Source of the DNA: Marinobacter sp. es.042
Lineage (GTDB): Bacteria > Pseudomonadota > Gammaproteobacteria > Pseudomonadales > Oleiphilaceae
NCBI RefSeq assembly: GCF_900188315.1
Contig: NZ_LT897781.1
Coordinates: 1,984,001 to 2,048,000, forward strand
Reading direction: 5' to 3'
DNA length: 64,000 bases
Shown one piece after another: positions 1 through 7,424 of the stretch (its first letter is position 1; every line of letters begins with the position of its first letter). The notes below the pieces were generated by a model that saw only the letters and a program-made list of their open reading frames with translations, was not told the DNA's origin and ran no database searches. The translations under genes and the position numbers were made by a program.

Positions 1-84
1 TCGCGACAACCACTCGGCGCGCTCTGCTTCGCCCCAGGGAATGCCTGGCGTGCCGATTGGATAGGGTGTTGAATCTGTGTTCAT
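1..84 (-). CDS. Start of an unidentified gene, cut by the left window edge
   Basis: Only the first 28 codons are inside the window, beginning with ATG at 82-84 and reading [20 protein letters not shown]. The ATG overlaps the TGA of the serine hydrolase gene (ATGA at 81-84), so the two are translationally coupled and this is the last visible gene of that operon. The fragment is too short for a function to be named. Confidence 0.55.
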   Translation of the reverse strand, partial: MNTDSTPYPIGTPGIPWGEAERAEWLSR

Positions 85-1295
85 AGCAGCGCACCATTAA
101 CGATCGCCCGCAGCTCCTGACGGATCGGGTAGGTGGACGACGGAATCAGTTGCGTCATGAAAATCATCACCAGTTCCTCAACGGGATCGACAAAAAAGTT
201 GGTGCTCGCAAGGCCACCCCAACCGTATTCACCAACCGATCCGTTGGTCTGGGATTTGGCGACGTCCGTTTTTACCGAAAAACCCAGACCAAAGCCAGTC
301 CCTGCAAACGGAGCCTCGCTGAATGCACCGACAGACAGGCCCGGCAGGTCCTGATTGTTGGGCAGATGGTTACGACACATGAATTCCAGAGTTTTTCGAC
401 CAATAATCCGCCGGCCCCGGAACTCGCCACCCTGACACAGGGCCTGGGCGAAGTGGAAATAATCGTCGATGGTGGAAACCAGCCCGCCACCGCCGGACAT
501 GAACTGGGGCTTGCGCCGGAAGGGAGACGTCTCGGGGTCATCCTGGAGCGTGAACTGATCTCCGGCCTGGTAGTGATAGCAGGCAGCGAAGCGGTCAAGC
601 TGATCATCCCGAACATGGAAGCCGGTGTCAGGCATGTCCAGAGGTTCAAAAATATGCTCCCGCAGATACTCATCAAACGGCTTACCCGACAGCAACTGCA
701 CCAGATACCCCAGCACATCCGTGCTGACCGAATAATTCCAGGCTGTGCCCGGGGAAAACTCCAGCGGCAGCTCTGCCAGGTGATCAACCAGGGCTTCGAG
801 CGACATACTCCGGCTGCCATCCAGCTTGAGCTCGCGGTAGGCAGCGTCAACGTTGGTGCGCTGCATGAATCCGTAAGTCAGGCCTGACATATGCGTGAAC
901 AGGTCGCGAATCGTCATGCTGCTGGATGCAGGCGTGGTCAGGAAGTTCGGATAAACCCCGCTTTTGTAAATCCGCTGGTGCCTCCAGGCAGGAATATACT
1001 TGTGTACGGGATCATCCAGTAAAAACCGCCCCTGCTCATAAAGCTGCATCATGGCGATAGACGTGATCGGCTTGGTCATGGAATAGATGCGGAACACCGT
1101 ATCCCGGCGGACCGGCTTGTTGCGTTCCACGTCCATCAGCCCCTGCGCTTTCACATAGGCAATCTCCCCTCGCCGGGCGACCAGTGTCAGCGCGCCGGGT
1201 AACTTCCCGGGCTGGAGATAGCAGCGGTCAAGATGGCGTTCAATGTTTGGAAGCTGTTCCGTAGACAGGCCGGCCACCTGTGAGAGTTCCGTCAT
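81..1295 (-). CDS. Serine hydrolase, class C beta-lactamase / esterase EstB family
   Basis: The 404-residue protein has the beta-lactamase-family fold signature: an SxxK nucleophile motif at about residues 72-75 (SMTK, inside FRIYSMTKP), a YSV motif near residue 188 (WNYSVST) as the probable second catalytic tyrosine, and a glycine-rich stretch [11 protein letters not shown]. No signal peptide is visible, which fits cytoplasmic esterase or D-amino-peptidase relatives better than a true periplasmic beta-lactamase. It overlaps the GFA gene upstream (ATGA at 1292-1295) and the next gene downstream, so these genes form one transcript. Substrate cannot be told from sequence. Confidence 0.85.
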   Translation of the reverse strand: MTELSQVAGLSTEQLPNIERHLDRCYLQPGKLPGALTLVARRGEIAYVKAQGLMDVERNKPVRRDTVFRIYSMTKPITSIAMMQLYEQGRFLLDDPVHKYIPAWRHQRIYKSGVYPNFLTTPASSSMTIRDLFTHMSGLTYGFMQRTNVDAAYRELKLDGSRSMSLEALVDHLAELPLEFSPGTAWNYSVSTDVLGYLVQLLSGKPFDEYLREHIFEPLDMPDTGFHVRDDQLDRFAACYHYQAGDQFTLQDDPETSPFRRKPQFMSGGGGLVSTIDDYFHFAQALCQGGEFRGRRIIGRKTLEFMCRNHLPNNQDLPGLSVGAFSEAPFAGTGFGLGFSVKTDVAKSQTNGSVGEYGWGGLASTNFFVDPVEELVMIFMTQLIPSSTYPIRQELRAIVNGALL

Positions 1296-1678
1296 TGCAC
1301 GGGTACCTCTTCAAGCGCCTCATCCCAGGCGGCCCTGCTCGCCGTGAAAATATGCGCCGTTGGCTTTATGGAGACGTCAGTGTCCAGACACCCTGCCGGA
1401 ACCACAAGCAACCCTTCAAGCTGAGTGCCTGGCAGCGCGGAACCACACAGCTTGCAAAAACTCTTGCTATGGCGAGTACCCGGAAGCGTGTAGGACGTCA
1501 CGGCATCCTCACCGGCCAGCCACGTCAATTTGGCGGTTTGTGAAAACAGATTGGCTGCATGAGCAGAACCCGTATCCTTTCGGCAGTGCTGGCAGTGGCA
1601 CAGGAAGAAGCTCTCGAAGTCGCCTTCAATCCCAAATGCCACGGTGCCGCAAAGGCAGGAACCAGAATGAACAGTCAT
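1292..1678 (-). CDS. GFA family (glutathione-dependent formaldehyde-activating-like) zinc protein
   Basis: A short Mss4-like beta-tent zinc protein. Cysteines occur as CLCG near the start, CHCQHC around residue 30 and CKLCG in the second half, the usual GFA pattern for two zinc ions. The start chosen is the ATG at 1678 ([11 protein letters not shown]); a longer in-frame start exists but adds residues outside the family. Biochemical roles in this family are mostly unproven. It is translationally coupled to the serine hydrolase. It is distinct in sequence from the two GFA cassettes in the array. Confidence 0.85.
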   Translation of the reverse strand: MTVHSGSCLCGTVAFGIEGDFESFFLCHCQHCRKDTGSAHAANLFSQTAKLTWLAGEDAVTSYTLPGTRHSKSFCKLCGSALPGTQLEGLLVVPAGCLDTDVSIKPTAHIFTASRAAWDEALEEVPVQ

Positions 1679-1697
1679 CGGTGTGTCTCTATCGCTG

Positions 1698-2228
1698 TTA
1701 CCGAATAGCCAGGACATCCTCGATATCAACCGGCCTTGAGAGTAGGGATTTATACCAGACAAGATCCTCCTTCAGCATCAAGGGAAGCTCAAGGCCGAGT
1801 AAGTGCACGGTCTCGTATCGAGAAAAATCGATGTTTAGCGCAACCCAGGCTTTATTTTGCGCATCGAAGATTTGTGCACCGTCGGCGTTACCTACCTCCA
1901 CTTTGACACCCTCGTATTTGAACTGGACGTAGGTCAGGTCCCAGCCCTCCTCCTGGCGGTGGGCAGCCGCTTTGGATATAAACGGCTGCCCTGCCTTGAC
2001 CACAGACGAAAAGTGCTCACCTGGGACAAAGAGATCTATGTCATGCAGATCGCGCTGAGAGCCATATCCCTTTGCAGCAAGCCCACCACAAATGAGGAAG
2101 GGAATATTCCTGTCTCTCAGTAGCAACACAATCCACCGAGCTGCTGATTGATGCACGCCTTCTCCTAACGTGAGTATAGCTGGACGATTGCCCTGATTAG
2201 CAGGATGCTTCGATTCCCCCCAACGCAT
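1698..2228 (-). CDS. Nucleotidyltransferase-fold protein
   Basis: About 176 residues. The region FLICGGLAAKGYGSQRDLHD followed by IDLFV fits the nucleotidyltransferase fold seen in small MNT and AbiEii-like proteins: a GG pair followed by a D-x-D carboxylate pair (DIDLFV). The start at 2228 (MRWGESKHP) is preferred because the longest frame would run into the divergent MFS gene. It could be an orphan nucleotidyltransferase or a relative of MNT-type antitoxins; no HEPN partner is adjacent. It lies 19 bp upstream of the GFA gene, probably in the same operon. Confidence 0.6.
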   Translation of the reverse strand: MRWGESKHPANQGNRPAILTLGEGVHQSAARWIVLLLRDRNIPFLICGGLAAKGYGSQRDLHDIDLFVPGEHFSSVVKAGQPFISKAAAHRQEEGWDLTYVQFKYEGVKVEVGNADGAQIFDAQNKAWVALNIDFSRYETVHLLGLELPLMLKEDLVWYKSLLSRPVDIEDVLAIR

Positions 2229-2275
2229 CTGATAGTGTAATCGACCTTTCAGTAACCGTTCATTGGAACTCTGGC

Positions 2276-3475
2276 ATGGCCCCCTCCAAGCAGCACCCAT
2301 GGCTTCCGCTACTCATATTCCTGGGCGCGGCCTTTACCTTCAGTGTGACAATGATCGGTACCACCATGCCGACGCCGCTCTACCCCATCTACCAGGACAG
2401 GTTCGGCTTTTCCGATCTGATGATCACCATCATCTTTGCCGCCTATGCCTTTGGTGTGATCGCCGCACTGGTCATGACCGGGCGCTGGTCTGATCAGATA
2501 GGCCGCCGGCCAATGCTGTTCGCGGGCCTGGCTTGTTCCATCATCAGCGACCTGGTGTTCTGGCAGGCCAATGGGCTGGGAATGATACTCACCGGCCGGG
2601 TGCTGTCCGGGCTGTCTGCGGGGATCTTTACCGGCACGGCCACCGTGGCCGTCCTGGAGCTGGCACCACCTCACTGGCGGGAAAAGGCAACCTTCTTTGC
2701 CACGGCGGCGAACATGGGCGGGCTTGGCCTTGGGCCCATGCTTGCCGGTGCCCTCTCCGAGTATCTGCCCTGGCCACTGCACCTGACCTTTCTGGTGCAC
2801 TCAGCCATGGCGCTGTTGGCGGTATGCTGCATCTGGGCAGCGCCGGAGACCGTCTCGAAACCCGCTCGCCCAAAACTGACTATCCAGCGCCTGAGCGTGC
2901 CACCGGAAGTTCGCGGCGTGTTCATTCCCGCCGCCATTGCCGGATTTGCCGGCTTCGCCATGTGCGGCTTCTTCACCTCCATCGCCCCGGCGATGATGGG
3001 TAAGGTACTGGGCTATGACAACCGGTTGCTGATCGGTGTTGTGGCCGGCAGCATTTTCATCGCCTCAACCATTGGCCAGTTCCTGCAAGGCGCCCTGCCG
3101 CTGCGGCTGCGCCTTCCCCTGGGCTGCGTGTCTCTGATGCTCGGGGTGATTCCGATAGCACTGGGCATCTATTCCCAATCCCTCGCCCTGTTCGTAACCG
3201 GGGCCGTGATTGCCGGCATGGGCCAGGGTATTTCGTTCCGGGCAGGCATGGGCGCCATCGCCTCGGTCAGCCCGACTGCGGAGAAGGCCGCCGTAACGTC
3301 CGCCTTCTTTGTTGTGGCCTATATCGCGATCTCGGTGCCGGTGATCGGCCTGGGCTTAATGGCAACCGTGACCACCCTGACGACGACCGGGATCAGTTTC
3401 GCTGCTGTTATGGGGTCACTGGCGGCACTGGCGTTGGGACTGTTGATTCGACGGGAACGGGTAGAGGTGCGATAA
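2276..3475 (+). CDS. MFS transporter
   Basis: A 399-residue major facilitator protein with about 12 hydrophobic segments. The MFS loop 2-3 signature is visible as GRWSDQIGRRP near residue 70, and the family motif in TM4 as LSGLSAGIFTGTA. It is probably an inner-membrane drug or metabolite exporter, but the substrate is unknown. It is divergent from the nucleotidyltransferase-like gene with only 47 bp between starts. Its stop codon at 3473-3475 abuts a DUF1272 remnant, so the cassette-array material begins right behind this gene. Confidence 0.9.
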   Translation: MAPSKQHPWLPLLIFLGAAFTFSVTMIGTTMPTPLYPIYQDRFGFSDLMITIIFAAYAFGVIAALVMTGRWSDQIGRRPMLFAGLACSIISDLVFWQANGLGMILTGRVLSGLSAGIFTGTATVAVLELAPPHWREKATFFATAANMGGLGLGPMLAGALSEYLPWPLHLTFLVHSAMALLAVCCIWAAPETVSKPARPKLTIQRLSVPPEVRGVFIPAAIAGFAGFAMCGFFTSIAPAMMGKVLGYDNRLLIGVVAGSIFIASTIGQFLQGALPLRLRLPLGCVSLMLGVIPIALGIYSQSLALFVTGAVIAGMGQGISFRAGMGAIASVSPTAEKAAVTSAFFVVAYIAISVPVIGLGLMATVTTLTTTGISFAAVMGSLAALALGLLIRRERVEVR

Positions 3476-3477
3476 GG

Positions 3478-3550
3478 CCGGATATTTACCAAGCAGTAAC
3501 GCAGGACGAATAGGACGGGGCGAAAAATTACCACCACAGTTGGGGCACTC
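3478..3550 (-). pseudogene. Truncated DUF1272 gene remnant
   Basis: Read on the minus strand these 73 bases encode CPNCGGNFSPRPIRPA followed by LLLGKYPA, the C-terminal end of a DUF1272 protein. They align to 10120-10192 inside the intact DUF1272 cassette at roughly 85 percent identity by eye. The 5' part is lost at about 3551. This is best explained as the leftover of a former cassette at the array's left edge, though a decayed chromosomal DUF1272 gene cannot be excluded. Confidence 0.75.
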
Positions 3551-3576
3551 TCACGCTACCCCAGTACCATTATGCG

Positions 3577-4482
3577 TCAGGTGATATTCTCGGTTAGATA
3601 CTCAAGGTGCTTGCCATCGGTACCACAACAACCACCAAGGATTTTCAATCCGAAATCTCTGTTCAACTGCGCCATAAGCTCGCCCCACTCTTCAACCGAT
3701 TCGGATCTCAGTTCTGCTGAACCTTCCAGCTCGTCATGGCTAAGGGAGGAGGCGTTTGCCTGAATACCAATCAGCCGTTCAAATAATTTTTCAGAGAGCG
3801 TATCCGGATCAAGAAATGACGGGTAGGAGCAGTTAACAAAATATCCAAGCGGTTTACTCGTGGTCTTGGCATCGACATATTCAATTGCCTGCTGCAGCTC
3901 TGTTCCATCCAGGACGTTACCATCGGAACCAATCACAAAACTTATGATGTAAGGTAATCCCGTAGCTTCCATTGCAAGAGCAATTCCAGCGGCCTCCTCT
4001 ACTGAAGGCAGCGTGACTGCGATGAGGAAATCCACACCCGAGTCTGCGAGTTGATCGACCTGCCATTTGTGGAATTCGCTTGCCTCATCCAGTGACAAGC
4101 CTTCCTCAGGCAGATAACAATCGTTTTTACAGCCAATCAGACCACCAATTTTAACGGGCACTTTTCTGGATTCTTCGACAACCAATTCTTTCAGAAACTT
4201 TGTGGCGTCAACGTTAATGCTCTGTGGTTGATTTGAGGCTTGCACTCTCTCCCTGCTTGCCCGCCAAGTAGGTGTACAAAGCAATATTGGCCGGTTATTG
4301 GCCTCAGCGATGCCCAGATATTCCCGGTACAGGCTCTCCAGCTCCGCTCTACCCTCGTTGCTATAAATCAATGGGGCGTGAACCAGACTCTTGTCCAGTT
4401 CTACCATTCCGCTACGACGGAGCCTTTCGATAACGGCAGCCTCGGCGAGGATAAAGCGATGGTTTTCTAGAAGCTCTTTCAT
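3577..4482 (-). CDS. Homocysteine S-methyltransferase family protein
   Basis: A 302-residue TIM-barrel enzyme of the zinc-dependent homocysteine methyltransferase family (MHT/BHMT-like). The zinc-binding cysteines are present: NCSYP in the second half and GGCCGTD near the C-terminus. Such enzymes transfer a methyl group from a sulfonium or betaine donor to homocysteine. The start is taken as ATG at 4482 (MKELLENHRF); an upstream in-frame GTG would overlap the toxin gene. It lies between a cassette remnant and a toxin-antitoxin pair, so it may be an old cassette gene whose attC has decayed. Confidence 0.85.
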   Translation of the reverse strand: MKELLENHRFILAEAAVIERLRRSGMVELDKSLVHAPLIYSNEGRAELESLYREYLGIAEANNRPILLCTPTWRASRERVQASNQPQSINVDATKFLKELVVEESRKVPVKIGGLIGCKNDCYLPEEGLSLDEASEFHKWQVDQLADSGVDFLIAVTLPSVEEAAGIALAMEATGLPYIISFVIGSDGNVLDGTELQQAIEYVDAKTTSKPLGYFVNCSYPSFLDPDTLSEKLFERLIGIQANASSLSHDELEGSAELRSESVEEWGELMAQLNRDFGLKILGGCCGTDGKHLEYLTENIT

Positions 4483-4538
4483 CTGAAATTCTCTGGGGAC
4501 CTCGTTTATTGGTGTTGCCAACAGGGGCTGGTTATGCA

Positions 4539-4802
4539 CTATTCGTAGTGGCTCCAGAGCCTGAGGACTTTCACCACACGCTCTTCCTCGAGCACTTGGT
4601 AAACCAGCCGATGCTGAATATTGATACGGCGTGAATAGGCACCAGCAAGATCACCTATGAGCTTCTCAAACGGAGGGGGCTTGCGGTATGGATCTTCTGC
4701 TATAAGCGCCAACAATTCCCGGGCTTTTGGTTTGAGACCGCTGGAGGCCAGCTTTGTTGCATCTTTCTGGGCTTGCTTGGTGTAAACCAACTTCCATGTC
4801 AC
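4539..4802 (-). CDS. yoeB: Txe/YoeB family toxin
   Basis: An 87-residue RelE-superfamily endoribonuclease toxin. The YoeB signature is clear at the C-terminus: RRINIQHRLVYQV, then VKVLRLWSHYE, with the catalytic-region Arg, His and Tyr residues of the family. Relatives cleave mRNA at the ribosome. It overlaps its antitoxin by 4 bp (4799-4802), the usual arrangement. A core-like heptamer GTTATGC at 4531-4537 sits right behind its stop, as in attC-bearing cassettes, but the other half of an attC is not recognisable. Confidence 0.9.
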   Translation of the reverse strand: MTWKLVYTKQAQKDATKLASSGLKPKARELLALIAEDPYRKPPPFEKLIGDLAGAYSRRINIQHRLVYQVLEEERVVKVLRLWSHYE

Positions 4803-5041
4803 CAGTCCAGCTCCTCATCGCATTCCTTAACGGGGGTATCCATCCCCTCGCGAATAGACTCTCGCATACCTGGCACGGAAAGCAGGTAAAGTGTTTCCTG
4901 AATTGCAGACCAGTCTTCCTCGGACACCAGAACTGCTTTATTCCGCTTCCCCATGATAACGATTGGTTGGTGCGACTCGGCGGTCTCGTCGATCAACCGA
5001 TATAGGTTGCTGCGTGCCTCAGTTGCTGTGATTCCGGTCAT
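4799..5041 (-). CDS. yefM: YefM/Phd family antitoxin
   Basis: An 80-residue antitoxin with the Phd/YefM N-terminal fold (ITATEARSNLYRLIDE) and an acidic C-terminus (ECDEELDW) expected to wrap the toxin. It precedes yoeB in one transcript and should autoregulate it. The upstream region 5060-5100 contains TGTACG and GGTACGTACG motifs, similar in style to YefM operators, but no exact operator is claimed. Confidence 0.9.
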   Translation of the reverse strand: MTGITATEARSNLYRLIDETAESHQPIVIMGKRNKAVLVSEEDWSAIQETLYLLSVPGMRESIREGMDTPVKECDEELDW

Positions 5042-5113
5042 GACGCACCTCTTGCGTGTCTATCTTTTAACCAAGTGTACGCTTATAGGTACGTACGTCA
5101 AGACGAACGTTCT

Positions 5114-5162
5114 GCATGACGCCCGCAATCACGCGCTTGTCGCGTGGATTGCATTGTTATGC
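5114..5162 (-). repeat. attC site of the inverted ParDE cassette
   Basis: A 49-bp imperfect palindrome ending in the core GTTATGC (5156-5162). The left core reads GCATGAC instead of GCATAAC, so it carries a G in the conserved AAC. Arms GCAATCACGCG and CGCGTGGATTGC pair with one extra unpaired G, the extrahelical-base arrangement typical of attC. Confidence 0.7.
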
Positions 5163-5178
5163 CACCCAGACCAAAACA

Positions 5179-5193
5179 TACCAATTATTGGTA
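5179..5193. promoter_or_regulatory. Probable ParD operator
   Basis: A perfect 7-bp inverted repeat with a one-base centre, TACCAAT-T-ATTGGTA, ends 16 bp before the parD start codon. Position and symmetry fit autoregulation by a ribbon-helix-helix antitoxin. It shows that this cassette carries its own promoter. Confidence 0.6.
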
Positions 5194-5209
5194 CTAGCGA
5201 GGTAGCATC

Positions 5210-5449
5210 ATGCAAAAGAACACCAGCATCACTTTAGGCCAACATTTTGATGCGTTCATTGCAGAACAGCTCAAAAATGGCCGATACAGAACAACCAGCG
5301 AGGTCGTTCGTGCCGCATTGCGCCTGCTTGAAGAGTCTGAAACCCGCCTGACTACACTTCGTAAATTGCTTAAGGAAGGCGAGGACAGTGGTTTCGAAGA
5401 CTACTCCTATAACTCGTTTATTCGTGAACTGGACAACAAAGGGCGCTGA
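5210..5449 (+). CDS. parD: ParD-like ribbon-helix-helix antitoxin
   Basis: A 79-residue antitoxin beginning MQKNTSITLGQHFDAFI and containing NGRYRTTSEVVRAALRLLEE, a good match to the ParD/CopG ribbon-helix-helix family. It binds DNA as a dimer and neutralises ParE through its C-terminus. The ATG follows GAGGT at 5200-5204. The stop overlaps the parE start (TGATG at about 5448). It is on the plus strand, opposite to all other cassettes with a credible gene. Confidence 0.9.
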   Translation: MQKNTSITLGQHFDAFIAEQLKNGRYRTTSEVVRAALRLLEESETRLTTLRKLLKEGEDSGFEDYSYNSFIRELDNKGR

Positions 5450-5745
5450 TGCCAAGTTTCAAGCTTTCCAGGAAGGCCAAAGCTGACCTCAAATCTATTG
5501 CCCTATACACGGAGCGTGAACGGGGTCGAGATCAACGAAACCACTATGTTCTCCAGTTCGATCAATGCTTCCACCTTCTGGCTGACAATCCGAATTTGGG
5601 GCACGCTTGCGATGAGATAAATCCAGGCTACCGACATTACCCTCAGGGGAGCCACATTATATTTTATCGGCTAGCCACCGAGGGTATTGTTGAAATTATC
5701 CGCACCCTACACGAACGCATGTTGCCTGAGGGGCATCTGCTTTAG
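5449..5745 (+). CDS. parE: ParE-like toxin
   Basis: A 98-residue RelE/ParE-superfamily toxin (MPSFKLSRKAKADLKSIALY, then GYRHYPQGSHIIFYRL and EIIRTLHERMLP near the end), the classic ParE pattern. ParE proteins poison DNA gyrase. It is translationally coupled to parD. Its stop codon lies two bases before the next attC, so the pair fills a complete cassette in reverse orientation. Toxin-antitoxin cassettes with their own promoter are known to stabilise large integron arrays. Confidence 0.9.
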   Translation: MPSFKLSRKAKADLKSIALYTERERGRDQRNHYVLQFDQCFHLLADNPNLGHACDEINPGYRHYPQGSHIIFYRLATEGIVEIIRTLHERMLPEGHLL

Positions 5746-5746
5746 G

Positions 5747-5804
5747 GCATAACGCGGTGCAAGATCAGCGTGTGTAACACGTCCGCTGACCTGACTTGTG
5801 AAAA
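5747..5804 (-). repeat. attC site, degenerate
   Basis: Starts with core GCATAAC and ends in TTGTGAA where TTGTTAA is expected, so the right core has lost the GTT. Internal arms CAGCG...CGCTG fold. It belongs to the secreted-protein cassette that follows. Confidence 0.55.
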
Positions 5805-5811
5805 CCGGCCA

Positions 5812-6288
5812 TCAGGAACCACCGGGCTCAGCCAGCCGCACCTCAACATTGCTGTGTTGCGATCCAGATTCGTTCTTATGCCGCGAACCGAAAAAATTGA
5901 CCCATTGTCCCTGAACGAGCAGTAACTCCCCGTTGCCTGCACTGCTCCCATTACTCGTTGTGTAGCTTCCAGAATAGTTGAACTGAAATTGGCCGGGCGA
6001 GCCTGCGACTGGTTTGAGTTCGTAACCGATGGACAAATCACCCGAAGAAGCAAAGCCTCTATCCTCGCTCGACACACTAACCTTTAAGAGACTGGACTCC
6101 CTGAGAAAACTTGGCAGCAGGTCGGAGGGTGCGCCATCGGTTTTGGTGGCCAGACACTCACAGTACCGAACCTCCAATACCAGCGGTTTATTAGCGAGAT
6201 AGTCCTCAGGAGCCGAGGTTTCGGCAAGAGCAATACTGGGGATCAAAGATAGAGACAGCAGAGTAATTTTCGATGCGATCCGTTGCAT
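5812..6288 (-). CDS. Secreted protein of unknown function (cassette)
   Basis: 158 residues with a clear Sec signal peptide (MQRIASKITLLSLSLIPSIA, cleavage after ALA before ETSAP). The mature part begins EDYLANKPLVLEVRYCECLA and looks like a small beta-rich periplasmic domain with a CEC cysteine pair. The family is not recognised. The gene begins 20 bp from the upstream attC and ends 8 bp from its own attC, normal spacing for a cassette. Confidence 0.7.
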   Translation of the reverse strand: MQRIASKITLLSLSLIPSIALAETSAPEDYLANKPLVLEVRYCECLATKTDGAPSDLLPSFLRESSLLKVSVSSEDRGFASSGDLSIGYELKPVAGSPGQFQFNYSGSYTTSNGSSAGNGELLLVQGQWVNFFGSRHKNESGSQHSNVEVRLAEPGGS

Positions 6289-6307
6289 GTGACCTCCTGT
6301 GTTTTCG

Positions 6308-6385
6308 TTTTAACGCGAAGCTTTGCGGCAATTTTGGAGCCGCGAAGCGGTGGAAAAATTGTCCGGCAACAGCGACTGGTTAGAT
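6308..6385 (-). repeat. attC site of the second ParE/RHH cassette
   Basis: 78-bp site with cores TTTAAC and GTTAGAT and the arm sequence GCTTTGCGGCAATTTTGG. It is nearly the same as the sites at 21558 and 23564 and belongs to one attC subtype. Confidence 0.85.
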
Positions 6386-6387
6386 TT

Positions 6388-6669
6388 CTATCGTTCACCT
6401 TCCAGTTCATGCCATACCCGAAGAATGATAATGGCACTCAAATGTACTGAGTAGCGGACAACGTACTTGCCGAAAACCATATCGCGGATGGAATCGGGAA
6501 CCGGCGCCATTTCAACCGGTGTTCCCATCTTTGGAAAGTCTGGTAGCAGTTCGATTTTGCTAACCAGCCCGGCCGCTATCCTGGAGGCCGCAGAGGGATT
6601 GTGGGCTGCTATAAATTCCCTAAGGCGCTTTAAGTCTTCAATGGCTTCGTCCGTGTAAACTAGTTTCAA
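6388..6669 (-). CDS. ParE/RelE-superfamily toxin (cassette)
   Basis: 93 residues: MKLVYTDEAIEDLKRLREFI, then PDFPKMGTPVEMAPVPDSIR, then YVVRYSVHLSAIIILRVWHE. This is the RelE/ParE fold with the typical YVVRY strand and IILRVWH C-terminal strand. It overlaps its antitoxin gene by 4 bp and is downstream of it. The activity (gyrase poison or mRNA interferase) cannot be settled by sequence reading. It is in the normal array orientation, unlike the ParDE pair next to it. Confidence 0.85.
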   Translation of the reverse strand: MKLVYTDEAIEDLKRLREFIAAHNPSAASRIAAGLVSKIELLPDFPKMGTPVEMAPVPDSIRDMVFGKYVVRYSVHLSAIIILRVWHELEGER

Positions 6670-6938
6670 TTACCTGACCTCGGCGCATCCTGCTCGTTTT
6701 CGGTTCCCCAGCTACTAAGCCAGCTATGGACCTCGTTAGCATCGACTACCTTTCCTTGGGCCGCCGACTCCATTGCCTCAAGCGTTTGCTGCCAACGCTC
6801 ATGCTCACGCTGTTGTTTTTCGATGTACTCCGAAAGCGCCTGGTTAATCACCCAGCCTTTACTTCGGTGAAGCCTGCCGGCAATTGCTTCCAGATGCTGC
6901 TCAACCTCTGCCTGAAGGCGAACTGTAGTGACACTCAT
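6666..6938 (-). CDS. Ribbon-helix-helix (CopG-type) antitoxin (cassette)
   Basis: 90 residues beginning MSVTTVRLQAEVEQHLEAIA and continuing RLHRSKGWVINQALSEYIEK, a ribbon-helix-helix DNA-binding domain at residues 3-50. A longer acidic tail follows for toxin binding. First gene of the pair. Expected to repress its own promoter in the 65 bp before the next attC. Confidence 0.85.
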   Translation of the reverse strand: MSVTTVRLQAEVEQHLEAIAGRLHRSKGWVINQALSEYIEKQQREHERWQQTLEAMESAAQGKVVDANEVHSWLSSWGTENEQDAPRSGN

Positions 6939-7002
6939 GGCTGTACCCTCAAATTTGGTGACTACAACGTATTACAGCATAGTCTGCGAGGGAGCAGCAA
7001 AA

Positions 7003-7087
7003 ATTTAACGCTTGCATAAGCGGCGCCCGACTAGGGCGTCCGGTGGAGGCCCATCGGGCCGGAGCAGACTTAATGCACTTGTTACAA
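7003..7087 (-). repeat. attC site of the NIPSNAP cassette
   Basis: 85-bp site, cores ATTTAAC and GTTACAA, with the common AAGCGGCGCCCGAC...GGGCGTCCGG stem found in about ten other sites here. Confidence 0.85.
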
Positions 7088-7089
7088 GC

Positions 7090-7395
7090 TCACTCAAAGA
7101 CCGGCCTCATAAAACTGCGCTCACAGCTTAGTACACAACGAGTTTCTTCGGCGTATTTGAATGCGGCCTGACAATCTGAGTTCTGGAACGAAGCCTCACG
7201 GTATTTTTCATAGGCTGCAAGAGACTCGAAAGTGAATAGTGCGATGGCAATGTTGTTAGCACCCTCGGAAGGCAAGAAATACCCATGGTGCTGACCGCCC
7301 AATTTCTGGACCAAAGGTATCCACATTTTCGAGTAGCGCTCGAACTCGGCGGCTTTGTAGGGATCTATCACGTACTTTAGATAGCAGGTAACCAC
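7090..7395 (-). CDS. NIPSNAP family protein (cassette)
   Basis: A 101-residue protein of the dimeric alpha-beta barrel superfamily: MVTCYLKYVIDPYKAAEFER at the start, then KLGGQHHGYFLPSEGANNIA and ALFTFESLAAYEKYREA. These are hallmark NIPSNAP positions. Function in bacteria is unknown. The stop is 2 bp from its attC. An IS1182-type element begins 29 bp upstream of the start codon and so separates this gene from the attI-proximal cassettes. Confidence 0.85.
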   Translation of the reverse strand: MVTCYLKYVIDPYKAAEFERYSKMWIPLVQKLGGQHHGYFLPSEGANNIAIALFTFESLAAYEKYREASFQNSDCQAAFKYAEETRCVLSCERSFMRPVFE

Positions 7396-7424
7396 TTGAA
7401 CTCCCTTTCAGTTGGCCTTGTAAC

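Noticed and set aside
1292..1762. The GFA gene at 1292 as another integron cassette
   Set aside because: No attC is adjacent, it is embedded by 4-bp overlap in a chromosomal operon, and it is not close in sequence to the cassette GFA proteins.
4483..4537. A full attC between the methyltransferase and yoeB
   Set aside because: Only the right core GTTATGC is present; no AAC core or folding arms could be found on the left.
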